This document shows positions 1 through 12,977 of a stretch of DNA of 31,342 nt, in pieces (within the stretch, counting starts at the first letter, position 1; each line of letters begins with the position of its first letter). The DNA lies in the NCBI GenBank assembly GCA_003427395.1, contig BFEA01000527.1:21174-52515 (forward strand). The letters are read 5' to 3'. The notes under the pieces were generated by a model, which had not been told where the DNA came from, did not search any database, and saw nothing but the letters and a program-made list of their open reading frames with translations. This DNA comes from Chara braunii (Eukaryota; Streptophyta; Charophyceae; Charales; Characeae). The translations under genes were made by a program, and so were the position numbers.

Positions 1-29
1 CCCCCCCCCCTCTCTCTCTCTCTCTCTCT
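1..29 (+). repeat. C10-(TC)n microsatellite
   Basis: Ten C residues are followed by about nine TC units at the very start of the window. Confidence 0.95.
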
Positions 30-253
30 TCGCACGTTTCTTCCCACAGTTCGTCCTGTTTCTCTCTGTGACAAGCACACATAAACAACACTCCAAGATT
101 ATCCTTTCTACTGCACATCCTGTGACTCGTGTATTGCATGATACCCAACTAGTCATGCATACACTTCCTCAAAGCTCTTTGAGTGACCCTCAATTTCCGT
201 CTTGAATTCCCAACACCTCAGCAGGCAGGCTCTTGATGGTCATTACTTTCTTG
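1..253. other. 3' flank of the TEL gene
   Basis: This stretch lies downstream of the stop on the minus strand and should contain the 3' UTR. I see no canonical AATAAA on the minus strand; plant genes often lack one. The far edge is a C10 run followed by a (TC)n tract at 1-29. Confidence 0.5.
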
Positions 254-892
254 TCATCGATGACCACTGCGTTTTGATACATTTGCTCCTGGCGTTGAGC
301 TCAAAGACGACGACCCCTGGGCTGGTCCTGAAGAATCTGCACTACTAGCAGTGCCCAAAACAGGTCCTGTACTCTCTGGGTCCAGGTTATCCGTCACATC
401 CCCGCTCATTGGTGCTGTCGGCGATGTTGGTGGTGACATGGATGCTGAAGCCGAAGCTGGCAGTGTTACTGAGGAGGAACCTGCAGCACTCCCATTCACA
501 GAGGTACTCTCACTCACATAGCTGACAACCCCACTATTGCTACTACATGCATTGCTGCTGCTACTTGTTGTTACAGATGTACACCCGCTTGCAAGAACCA
601 GCCTCGGTTGTTCAGCATGGCTAGTATTGTTTGAGCTTCCCATTGCATTCCTTGATGGGTGCTCCTCAGACTCCCCGCCACTGCTCCGCTGACTATTGGA
701 TGGTGGCATCATGGGAGGAGGAACTGTTTCTCTCCTTGCCCCTGATATGCGGCCAGCGAGATGGCCGACAGCTACAATTGGAGGCGGAGAGGCAATGCCG
801 TTCCGCGGTGGCGAGAACACCAAGGGCAGGTACTCGTCCGTGTCACATGCAAACCTGGAGTTCCGAAAGTGCTCTTCCAGGGCCGCTCGCCC
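254..892 (-). CDS. Exon 5: post-RRM3 block, Ser-rich tail and stop
   Basis: The acceptor is TATGTAG ending at 893. The exon opens with [20 protein letters not shown] and [12 protein letters not shown] (residues 1625-1656), the conserved segment that follows RRM3 in Mei2-like proteins. About 180 residues rich in Ser, Thr, Pro and Gly follow, with no recognised domain, ending in SKRSGHR and a TGA at 254-256. The tail is longer than I recall for angiosperm TEL proteins. A further splice near the end cannot be excluded without transcripts. Confidence 0.9.
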   Translation of the reverse strand, partial: GRAALEEHFRNSRFACDTDEYLPLVFSPPRNGIASPPPIVAVGHLAGRISGARRETVPPPMMPPSNSQRSSGGESEEHPSRNAMGSSNNTSHAEQPRLVLASGCTSVTTSSSSNACSSNSGVVSYVSESTSVNGSAAGSSSVTLPASASASMSPPTSPTAPMSGDVTDNLDPESTGPVLGTASSADSSGPAQGSSSLSSTPGANVSKRSGHR

Positions 893-3800
893 CTACATAA
901 ACATCACAGCAAAGAGAAGAACAAAAAAATAATATGCTTCAGCCCCCCCATAAAGATCTATGGGAAAGAGTGACAACCACACAATGATTGCCAGCTCAGC
1001 CGGCAGCAACAACTTAAAGCAGTGAGCCATTGTGGGCCAAGCATTCCATAGACTATCACGCAAAGGTCGGGAAGAGAAACACCGACTCACTCGACTAAAA
1101 AACCATACAGACAAAAAGCAGTTCCATCAAATCGATTATAACCGAAACCATGCACATGATGATGCTTGCGCCCTGAGGAAAAACCTTCAGAAGCGCACTA
1201 CTGCAGCAGCTCACAAGATTACAAAGTTGCAACACACTATCAGAGAACAATACAATCCCTGTAAGATCAGATGTGCAGCCTGCAAACAGCCAAATGGCTG
1301 TCGACAACATGACATACACAACAGGGAACACAAGGAAGAGGTCTCTGACTTTCCATCATGAACATCCATTCAGTACGCGATGGAGACAGGAAGACAATAG
1401 AGGTGGTTACTCGAACTGGGGAAAACGGAGAACCGCAATGGAATGTCTGTTGCTGCCAACTCCGAGTCAGTGCCATTAAAAAGATCCAAAGAGGGAAAAA
1501 AGCACTGCAGTCTGAGTGCACTCTGTCAAAGGTAACTAGCGGTACCCCAAACGGGGATATCAGATGGAATGGATTCCTTTGAGGCCAAGGAAGGCCTACT
1601 GCAACAACGATATTACGGTCTGGTCATCCCAAGTTGGTGTCATTAACCTGTTGTTCCCTGCATGCAGTACAATACAGCTCCCCCCCCTCCCCCCTCCTCT
1701 CTCTCTCTCTCTCTCTCGCCATCAATCCCACATCCGTTACAAGACCTATCCAATGTTTCCCTTATGACGTTCCTTTCCACGGACCTTAGGGTCCTCGGTT
1801 CGATTCCACACAAAACACCGGCTTTCATTCTCATCTGCATGCTTTGCAGACTGCTAGCCACATTCACAGCAAATAAGGAACGCAATCACGTGCTTTACAT
1901 GAAAGGGTAGCGTCACTGTACCTGAACTCTGGCATATGTGACCTGACATATTTTGCGGCTGTTGAAAGCTTCCCATTGCTGGGCATGAAATGCACGATAC
2001 AATTTCAGCGTTGCAGCGACAGAGGTGAAATTCACAAACGCATATCCTAGATTACACCGATTCCTGCGCAGGGACACCATTCACAGACAATCGATCCATC
2101 ATCAATCGCAATCCTGAGGCACATGGCCTTAGCCTGCTGCAAGAGAGCAACAACACTGTCCAACAATGAACTTCACACCTGCTGGTTCATCTGTTCGGCA
2201 GACACACATCCATATTGAGAAGCTGCCCTTCTGGCCTGACGCAAATGGCATTTCTGCACCAACGACTTCACTAACCCTACAACCCAATCCATATGCAGCT
2301 TTTGACTTCTGATGCCACTATCTCCAAGGTCTGATTTGGAACGAGATCTGGATATAGTGGACCACAACAAAACCGGGATCACCAAATCTGTAAGTAGTCG
2401 GGTATAGAGAGGGTGGCATGCATGGCGGAAGGCTTCACTGTTATACACCGGTATGATTGCACTTTTGTACACTGTCGCAGCTGTAGTGGTTAAGGGTGCC
2501 CGTTTCATTCCGTGCATGCGTGGATGGATGGGTACGAGGCCTGAGAAAGTACTGACTATACTCCAGCGCAGTAACCAGCCTCGAAATTGTACCGGGAATG
2601 CGGTGGGCTGTGGGTAAATCCCCTGTTGGATGATGGTCATGTGCTGAATTGGAGCGAAGTGTGCGAGAGTTTTACGTCTGTGTGGTGTTGTATGCGTGTT
2701 TAAGGACAATACAGCCATGCAAGGGTGCGGTGGATATCAGGACCCATACGATTCCACTTTGACACACCTTGTCATGGCTGTAGTTGTTAGGAGACTAGGC
2801 TCCTGTGGCCGAGGGTGACAGTTCGATTCCTTGCACGGACGGGTCCAAGCCTCCAAGGGCAACGAAAGTACCGACATAAGTTGTTTCCAGAAGAGACATC
2901 AAGGAGCGCATTTCAGATTCCTTTTCCTTTTTTCCCTGTTATCTTTTTGGAACCAATTTTCCAAAGTGTGTTTCGCCTCTGTGCAGGGCCCATGATGACC
3001 TTCTTCCTATCATTGCACAGTTGCGATCAATTTCGTTCCCATCTCACAGGTTTGTGTCATCCCCGCCCAGGGCAATGATAAACTTCCAAATAATTCGAAT
3101 TTCAGCAGATTTCTAGAAGAAGACAACTCTTGTTCTTCCCAGTCCGGCACAGGAAGCAAGAGAACAACACTGTTCCAGCGGTGACAGAGGAACGCTTGTG
3201 CTGGTGCTGATTGCACTTCAGAGGCCACACAACAAACACACGCACAGCTTCTGACACCGGATGAGTGATCTCACGATAATCCTGTCCATGATGTCAAAAG
3301 CAGCAGCAGTGAATCTCAAGCTTCGTACAAGTGCAACCTTTTCGAAGCCCTAATGTCTATTGCATTGTCCACGGCGCAATGGATTGGTAAGACAAGCCAT
3401 TCATCAGCTTGTTCATCGGGAAGCAATTAAGCATTCGGTTTCCATATCAGTGGGTGGCAATAACACAGGCTGAACTTTTCGGTTTTTACACGCTGTCTTT
3501 GCAGTTCGTTTCTTTGAACAGAATGTGATGACTTGCTGAACTTTTTGGTTTTTACAACCACAGAAATCCAATAAGACCAACCCGAAACTGTCACCGACAC
3601 TCATCCCCTTGTCTGCAGGGGGGATAAAAAGCATGCATGCACATTTCCATCCTAACTGAATCTCATGTTTCCAATGTAAAATGAGAACCCCGCACAGACT
3701 TTCCTATACCTTCCTGACCATATTTACTGGCAAGAGCACAGCTTGTAATCAAATGCAGTGCAAAAGTAGCTTTCAAAACCGTGTTTCGTTTCAACGGAGA

Positions 3801-6800
3801 AGCACTGACTACATGCGCTCGCACTCAGAGGTTCAAATGGCATGATAGTCTAGCTCTGGATATGATTGAGGTCTTCAGATACATATGCTGCAAAGAGCTG
3901 AGGGTACTTGCAGTCATGACTGACAAAACTGAACCCCAACGACACTCCAACAGTTAGCTCTTGTCTCAACAGGCTGAAGACAGGAGCGAAAAACACTTAC
4001 TTGAAATCGATCGGAAGATACACAAAGTCGTATGCTGAAATTGGCTCTTTATTTGAAGGATCTGCTGCTACTGCTGTGTTGCACCTGAGACAGTGTGCAT
4101 CTAGAAGAGCTAAGAGCATCCCTTGACTGCACTCACCGCAGACGGATCACATTCCGCACAGCAGAACAGAACCAACAGAGCAACACACACCAAAACAGGT
4201 CAGTATCGCGCCGTTTTACCACTGGCATGAATAAATGAACCACCCCCTTGCACATGCAGTTCAGCCCGAGCCGGAAAGCAAAACCCAGCAGAAAGGAAAG
4301 AAGAAGCAAAGCTACCACTTCCAGGCAGTGACATGGAGTACTCAGCAGCTACCACACAATTCCAGCATTCTTGGCTTTTAGGACACAGCGCACACAGCTG
4401 ACATAAACGACGACTTCCCGCCCATCCGAGTCCAATCGCATGGCCATAAATCCCTCAAACATAAACTCCAAAGCATAAATGATTGACATCCAGACATGAG
4501 AAGGTTCATACAGAGAGAGATCAAAGAACAAAAATTCCTTGACACCACCATCTACTCCGCCTGAAGTCCCCACTTCAGACAAGCTGTTTTGTTATTACAA
4601 ACAAACACAGATGCTGCTCAGTTGTCTCTTCCATATCAATGCACCCAGATTGTACGCAGTTTGTTTTTCATCGTTTAAGAACAGGACATCGATTTACACC
4701 ATATTCTCCCTTGCTCCCAGATCCTCTAATCTTGCACAGAAATGAGTCCAACACGATGAGCTCCTCCACATTGCGCTGTACGGGATTCTTGCCACATTGT
4801 TGCACACCTCCAGATGCTTGCAGTACATTAAGCTCAAATACTCCAGCGCAAATAGAGCCACACCCAAAATCTGAGGCCCATGTTCTGTACACATCACACG
4901 GTCACGCAAGGCACATTGCTTGACAGAGTAGCACCGCCGGATCGAAATATGATCCAATAACCAAAACGGCAAATACCCATGGCAATAGAGCTAGGCAGAA
5001 CTCACCTGTATTTATTTGGGATGTTCTTGATCATGAGGGTTGTCTTTGGGCTTGCCCCATTTTCACCCTCCCTTTGCGCCATTGCCTCGTCAAAGATGTA
5101 CTGCGATTGCACAGTGTCCCTCGATGCATTCTTGGCTCCCAGGCCACGTTCTGTTGTACCCTTGGCCCGGGTTGCACAGCCTCCACCACTTGGCACCCCA
5201 TCCCGGTCTGTGGGCAGCATGTCTCCCTTGCCTGTCGGGCCCCCAGCTGATGGTCCATTGCTTGCTATCCTTCTCCTACGACTATCACCCCTCCCCCCTG
5301 CTCCGAAGCATGCGCCACTGGCCCCCCTTACAAACTCACCAGCACTTCCTCCGCTGTATCCAGAAGCATGGCATACACCACCGATCACGGCATTTCCCCT
5401 TGCTGCACTTGTGCATCCCTCGACTCCCCCACCATTGGGCCCTGCATTACTAGCGGGGTTATTCTTCATGTAAGGTGATCGACCTTCAACACCATGCATG
5501 GGGCGAGGAGCTCCAGGACTGTTACCCGACGGGGACACAGGAAGACCCCATGATGTGGGCACAGCAGGTGGGAGAGCTTGCAATGTACCAGGCGGGGGCT
5601 GATGATATCCTGGAGGAAGGGGTTGAGGTATCGTACTCATTGGAGGAGAGGAGAGGGGCACAAGTGGTGTTGGGAATGCCCCAAAGTGAGTCCACATGAA
5701 CTGGGCTGGTGGTGCACCAGCAATCGGTTGTCCCGTCATCGCTGCAGCTGACTGCAAGGAACCATCCGGTGCAGGCCAGCCTAAATAACTGTACACAGGC
5801 TGGCCAGCTCCTCCTGCAACAACTGCACCTTGAGGCAGTCTGTTTCTTTGAACAACACCAGGACCTGGAAGTGGTATAGCAACCTGTCCCTGTGCATGTG
5901 TCTGGGCCTGTGCTTGTCTTACTCTTTTCAATTGCCCACCTGGCCGACTGAACTCGATCTTCACCCGCTTCCCTCCGATCTCCTTTCCATCCAGTGCTTG
6001 TAGCGCGCGCGCAGCATCTCTTACATCATAGAATTCAAGAAATTTGTGCTGTCGCTTTGTTGGCGTCTCCCTGAGCTCCTTTATCGCACCTTCAAACATG
6101 AGCCACATACGGAGAGCACACCAGACCAACACAAATTGCCATTCGGCTTAGCAACGAACTTCAACATCACCAGAGTACAGGAAGATGGTTGAGTAACACC
6201 AATCAGAGTGCAAAATGGACAATTGATGATGACCAGGGGGGATATTTTGGCCAGCAATCCAATAGGCAACCCACACTGCATCCACCTTATCGACACCCAC
6301 AAGGTTGAGGGGCTCCAAGAAGATAGTTGTGCAAATCATAGCAGAAATTAGAAGTCACTCTCCCTTCCGCGAGGGCAACCGCCTGCCGCACAGGGAATAG
6401 TTAAGCTCAATGCCTTCGAGCATCTACCCTGCACAGAAAGGCCTTGTGTTCAACATACTCCTTCCTCAAAGTTAGCCTCCCTAAGACTTCACTACCAGGA
6501 AGCTGTCAAATCTTGTCTACCAACCAACAGGGAACATGGCAGACACAGGGAAGCCAGAGAGTAGTCAGGCTACCCTGACAATAAGCTGGGGCCTTGAGAG
6601 CAAAGCCACTAATTGTAGGTCTACAGTCGAAAATATTATGTGCTCCGCACCATCTCCCCCCCCCCCCCTCCACAACCACCTTTCCGCCCACATCACTGGG
6701 AACACGGAGGTGGTCGGTGAGTCAAAACTACATGCAACTAGCAGGAAGGTGTTCACTACATCATTTCACAGTCGATACCCCAGAGAATCTGGTGTGTGCG

Positions 6801-6838
6801 TTTAGAAAGGAGATTTTGGAGAATCTTTTGACTCTCTC

Positions 6839-6876
<38 letters not shown>

Positions 6877-9800
6877 GTATTCGCTAAAATCCAAAAAGCA
6901 GGTGTGAGTCTCTCACCATGAACGTATGGACGTGCAAGGGTGAACGTGTAGACAGGCATTAGATGCCAAAGAATGTGCAAATAGCCGTCTTCAACAGTGC
7001 TTTTGGCCCTCAATGGGTACACTACCTGACCAAAAATTGTTTTTGTTGGATCTGACTACTTTATTTGTTCCCGATTACAGTGAACAAGCGAACCCGCAAA
7101 TTGATGGAGAAACCCAATTACAGAACAAAAGGGTCACCAGTGACAGGTTCCTTGCTAAAGCCTAGGTTGCCGGGCACAGGGGAAACCCATAAGAATCCTC
7201 AGCCACAGCATACAAGGACAGAAAGGACATATAGGAGCTTCTGTACCTCACAACGGACATAGATCTTTGCACAAGATCATCTCTTTTACATCGCCTTCTA
7301 CAGCCCATGGGTACGCCGAGCCAGAAAAAAGGGATTTCCTCGTGCAGCTACTACATACACACCTGAAAACGCACATCCGGTCTTCTGCTTTCGCAAGCTG
7401 AAAACTGTCACCGACTCCGTGCTTACCTGGCAGGAGCATTGATGCACATCATGAGCCCGCACTCAAGACTCCAAAACTACAATGTAGCAGTTCTTGGGCT
7501 GTATGTCTGACGAGACATCAACGAAACTGCAGCACGCTCCTCGACAATCTAGGCTCCCCTGACAGACACACGACAGAGTAGTATCTTGGACAACAGCACC
7601 CCTGCTTCGCAGGGGAGACTTTCGAGCCGAGTAGTGATGACAATCATCACAAAGGGTTGCCTTCCGAATATGGACGACATCGCACTTACTTTTCTTCTCT
7701 GATATGTTTTGCTGCGAACCTGGACAGGCGTTTGATACAACTGCCAAGAACATAAGCAGAGTAAGGGACGAGATAAATTCACATCACTTCGAAGCAGAAC
7801 CCTCCATGCAAAGCGTCCATGCAATATGTCTTGCTGCGTGCCTGGAGAGGCGTTTGCAACTGCCAAAAACATAAGCAGCGAGGCTCAGCGGAAAGCACAC
7901 AGCCACGCCATGGCAAAGGCAGTGTCATGTGCACCCACACAATAAAGATCTTCTTTCCTTCAGCGATCGATCTGGACAAATACCCTCCATGCAAAGAGTC
8001 TGACCTCAAACACCTGACTGCCAAGATCTTGAAATCCAAGACGACTGTGCAAAATATCACATGGTGCCAAGTCAAACCAGTGTTGGCTGACCAGCGCATT
8101 TCCGTCGTCGCCAAACAAACAGGGAATCAAACAATGGACGAGGGAACCAGAAGACCTCCTCGAGTGCCTTGCTTGCCTGCTTGCTAGGAAAGACCACCCA
8201 CGGACAGCAGTCTGGCTGAGCGCAAGACCAATCACAGCTGAAGGAAGGAAACGGCTCTTTCAAGACCCTAAGCAAAAGACAGAGGTAGGCAACTGAGGAC
8301 AGAGCAGAGGCAACTGTTGGCACGGAAGTCCCACCAAGGAACTGAGGTGCAAGCTTGAACCAGGCCACAAAGAGCAAGATGTCAGACAGCACCAAGGTCC
8401 AAGGTGGGATTCCAAAGCGACCAAAAAGACAATTGACAAAAAAGCAAAATAACAAGCAACAGACCAAGAGTACAAGGGGGTCCGAGAGGGAGCTGAAGAG
8501 GTGGGCAAAATTACTCTACTTCTTAGTCTACGTCTATGTGTATGCCATATCTATGTCCACGAGACGTAAGCCATGTGGCACTGTGCCTCAACTGTGTTTC
8601 GGTCGAAGCACGCTAAATGTGGACGCGATAAACTTGCCCTTCTAGAAGGACACCTGGCAGCTCGTATCACCCAGAATTTTCACAATCAACTCCGCATGGC
8701 CCCACTCACTGACCGAATTGCAAAGGCTTCATTGCTTCTATCGGCTAGACGTAGCTTTCTTCTCAGTCTATTTTATTTGATACAAGAATGCCAGGTTCGG
8801 TTGGCAGCACTATAAAAACAACTCACGTCTCCAAACAAATTTGGCAGCCGTATCAGTTAGCCGGGTCATCACCAATATGCTTGCCTCATTCTTATTTAGA
8901 CCGCTTTCTTTTGTTCGATGCATTTCATTCTCGGTCTTTTCGTCCCTTCATGTTCAGAATTTTTGAGAAAAATGCATGACCTGTCTCCCACAGCAAGTTC
9001 AAGGCCTTTCTCATGGACGTGCGTAGTAAGTAGTGCCCTTCTATATCCTTTCACACTATTCTTTTAGGTCAAGAATCCATGATTCAGGAAAGCTGTTTCA
9101 AGCATACGACCATTGGTCATCCTACATAGGCACACCACAAATCAAACCAGGCAACAGCAAGAACACGAATGCACTTCAGACTCTGACGATTGCACAGGTA
9201 GCCCAAAGGACAGCACCCTATGCGCTGCTGCAACTTCGGTTTAGCTTGTGGCATAGCAGCATGTGCACAGTGCTCAAACAGCATTCAGATCGCAATCTGG
9301 TTCATTCTGTCCCTCGGCAAGGCAAGTGCTTTTCCACATACAGTTTTATACAGTCAGTCCAGTCCTCAAACGTAATGGCAGTAACGGCTCACCTCACTGA
9401 CATTAGTTCCCTGATTGGTCCGTCGACGCTCAGCACTGTTCTAGACAAAACCGTTCTGTCCTTGGCAGTCTTCCTTTCTGTCCAGTTCCTACGACTGTGT
9501 ATTCCGTCCTCTCACTCTCTCTAAGTGCTCTGCAGTCCTGTCGCATAACAATCTTTTCCATGACGTACTCTGGTCTGTCACTGGCTCTCATTTCTGAATT
9601 CACATAAATGACTGTCACACTCGATGACAGATCTACAGACGAGCATTCACATTGAATCCCACTGGGCTTGCCGATCCCACTGGGCTTGGCTCTCGGCATG
9701 GAGATGCTGCTGTGCATTCGAGCCTATATACTGGGGGTCAAACACTTAATTCTTCCCCTCAAGGTCCTTTGATGTCCTACTCTTCCATGTTCACTCTCTC

Positions 9801-12676
9801 TTACGGAGCTCCTTGCCAATGCCTTCAACCCTCCCTTACTGCGATGGCATTAAAACCGACTGCAGCAACAACCTCCGCACCATCCCCTGCCGTGCCTGTG
9901 CTGTTCGCATTCACACACTTCGCGCATGTGCCTGGTTGAATCTTTCCTCAATGAAGCTGCTTCCCCACCAGCCGATCACAATCAGATCCTTGGTGCTCCA
10001 CCCAAAAAGAAATGTTTGTTCCATGGGTCAATCAACCAACCGAGCAAAGCAAAGGTGCAAGCAAAAGCAAGCAACCAGCCAGCAGCAAACTGTTCGTCTT
10101 TTCCCGACTTCCTCATCCATGAGCATGCCAACAACAGTCCATTACACGGATACGATCAGCCCTTTCTGTTGCCTGCTGTGGTGGTCAGTCTGACTACTGT
10201 TCGCCCACGACAACACCCATCAAGATCATGTGTCTGTGTCATCGCAGCAGCCAGCCAAGACAGCTCGCAACCGACATCTGTCAGCCAAACTTCACAATAA
10301 CTACCAATGCTCTTGAAACAGGGCTGCCGGTATTGAACAAGTCTGTCGTCGAAGATTACTACCACCCATTTCTGGAACGCGCACCAGTGTATAGCCTTAA
10401 GGCAGCAACAGTCCTCCATACCAGAACACCATCCCTGATGCTCGTCCAGACCTGTTTGTTGTGCTTCAGCAAATCAATGACAAAAGGCATATATATATCG
10501 TCATATATATATATATGGCCATTAAGACACATCCGCGCACAGCAGTTGCAATGGCTCCCTTTGCTCAGTTGTGATGGAACATCGCCGCCCACCAGTAGCA
10601 ATCGCCCCACACCCTCCCATGCATCAGTGTGATGTCCGATCAGATGGTCAGGTAAGAGCATAACAGCAGTGAAAAACTGTGCTCCCTTTCTGTCGCAAAG
10701 GCAGCCACTATGCCGTGCCTCTATGCCTGACCCTGTCCTGTCCAAACAAACAGGCCTGAAGATATATATGCCGTATGGTTCCTCTTTTGATCAAACTGTT
10801 TCTCTCCCATTCCAGATAGGCTTTCTGGTTGTTTGGGTGGAGACGGACCTATCTGCAAGAGTTGTATCAAACAGTCTGCATGCAAATTAATAGCCTCTGA
10901 TGACATCAAGCCACCTCAAGTTCAAACAAACACAAAGGCAGTCCTGATTCGGTAAGCAGCTCACATTTCCTCTTCAGTCGCAATCGGATGCCAGCTGCAC
11001 AGCCTGAGCAGGTCCTACTCCCAGTGTAAAAGCAGTCGCAACCCTGATCCCGGACATGAAGCGGAAGGCACTCCCGAGCGCAACCCTGGATTCGCACCAC
11101 AGAAGTTCCCCATCCCGATGGCAGTACGGGTTCCAGAACAGTATACATGTCCCTTGCTCTCATGTTCCTGATCACACTCGCAGTCCATACACAAAGCGGC
11201 AGTCCCAGTGAATGTCCCCATCCAGATGGCAGTCAGATAGTGTGCAGACAGAAGCCTCAGCTCTGCTGAGAGAGATCCCTCTCAACAAAAAAAAAAAGAC
11301 GCTCATACGGACATATCTCTCCTGACAGGATTTATCTCCATCCAACTGCCCTCACTTACCAATCTTTTATTACCTTCCCACGCACCAACAAACAGACACC
11401 CGAAAGACCCACCCACCCACCCAACCACCATCCCCAACCATCAGTGCTCATTGTTGATCAGAACCCTCTGCTGCACCTGCGTTCTACACCATCCCTCTAC
11501 CAACCCGAGAACCTCTTTGCCAGCTTCAACCCTTACACATCGCACCTTATTATTTCATAACAGACCAGCTACAGTCATACTTAACTTTCAACATTCCGTA
11601 TATGTTCAATCATACGCTCACTACACTCACAGCGCAAGGTTGGGAGACACGAAGTGCCGAGCAACCAACTACAGTGCCTGTTACGACAACCTGATTATTG
11701 AACAAAACCCAACTAAGGTTAGACACCATTCGGGCATTTGCTCCTTTTCCAATCGCAGTCTGATTCCAAAACAAATCCCGTTTCAGATTAGATTCACTCC
11801 GTGTCTATGGACACACGCGAAAAAGAAAATGCACACACATAGACAGCGAACAAACACAAAGAAAAGATTCCTCGTCAACTGCAGCGCTATCAATTAAATG
11901 TCCATCTGATAGGCCGAAAAGCATTGCAGCCGCATGAACTGCTGTTACACCCAAAAAATCATAAATGAAACAACTGCCCTCAGAAAGGACAAGCTGCTTC
12001 ACCAGGGTGGCACTCGCCCATGCCAAACCACAAACGAGCAGAGGTAGCAAAGCAGTAAAGCACATGCTAATAAAACAAGCAGTTCTGCAAACTGCAGTGA
12101 ATTACCATTCTCTCATCTAGCACGGAACACTCTATACTCTAAATCTTAACAAGCACCCCGATAACCAACTCATTTCAGCCAACTATCTCTTTCTCTTATA
12201 CACACACACAAACAAACTCGAATACTCACAACGTGAACGCCCCCCCAAGGAGGACAAGCAGCGAATCACACCCTTTACCACTCATTTTGCACACCAGACC
12301 AAACAGACATTCAGTTACTTCAGCGAATGGCATCAATGCAGGGCATACACAAAGTTCCGATTCATTTCTAAGAACTCGAGGACAAATATGGAACTTCTTG
12401 GACTTACCACCCAATCTTTGCCATAAAAAACGAATGGATAGATGCAGGAAGTTCACTCCCACATCTGTCATGTGCAGGACTCACCTTCACCTATGACACA
12501 AAGATTGAGATCATAGGTCCTCTGCTCGTCGGTATTGCATGCAATGTCACGAAACTCTCACCAGGAGCATACTATCTACCGGTCGCAAAGCCAGTGGACA
12601 AACAGGCAACATCCTCGAAGAGAACCTCACAGTCGCTCACAATGAAAGGGGAGGAGCTCGGTGAGCACCAAAGGCA

Positions 12677-12749
<73 letters not shown>

Positions 12750-12939
12750 CCCTGCTAATCATTGGCTCATTGTCCACTTCACAGAGAACAAAGAGAGACA
12801 TGGTGAGCATCGCAGGTAATGCTACATTCCCCTGAACCGCTGCTGCACTCCCAAAACAAAAGGAAACAGGCTCGGTGACCATCACAGGCAACACTACATC
12901 GCTCACAACTGAGGCTTACCCCCCACCTCCCCCCCCCTT

Positions 12940-12977
<38 letters not shown>

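Larger units (their letters stand above)
893..1921 (-). other. Intron 4 (1.03 kb)
   Basis: This is a GTACAG...TATGTAG intron between exons 4 and 5, phase 0. It holds a C/CT microsatellite at 1680-1717 and a tRNA-like B-box motif at 1797-1807. I see no gene in it; open frames on both strands are short and match nothing I recognise. Confidence 0.88.
2064..4000 (-). other. Intron 3 (1.94 kb)
   Basis: This is a GTAAGT...GCGCAG intron with phase AA|G (Lys). It contains two degraded tRNA-derived SINE-like copies near 2476-2556 and 2771-2878, and a loose direct repeat near 3468 and 3535 (GAACTTTT.GGTTTTTACA). Nothing else was recognised. Confidence 0.88.

Noticed and set aside
5002-5473. Plus-strand Pro/Leu-rich frames over exon 2
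   Set aside because: Antisense shadows of the Gly/Pro-rich linker in exon 2.
6090-6132. Exon 2 beginning at an upstream Met in the open frame
   Set aside because: RRM2 homology and phase require the splice at 6089; the upstream residues do not match the family.
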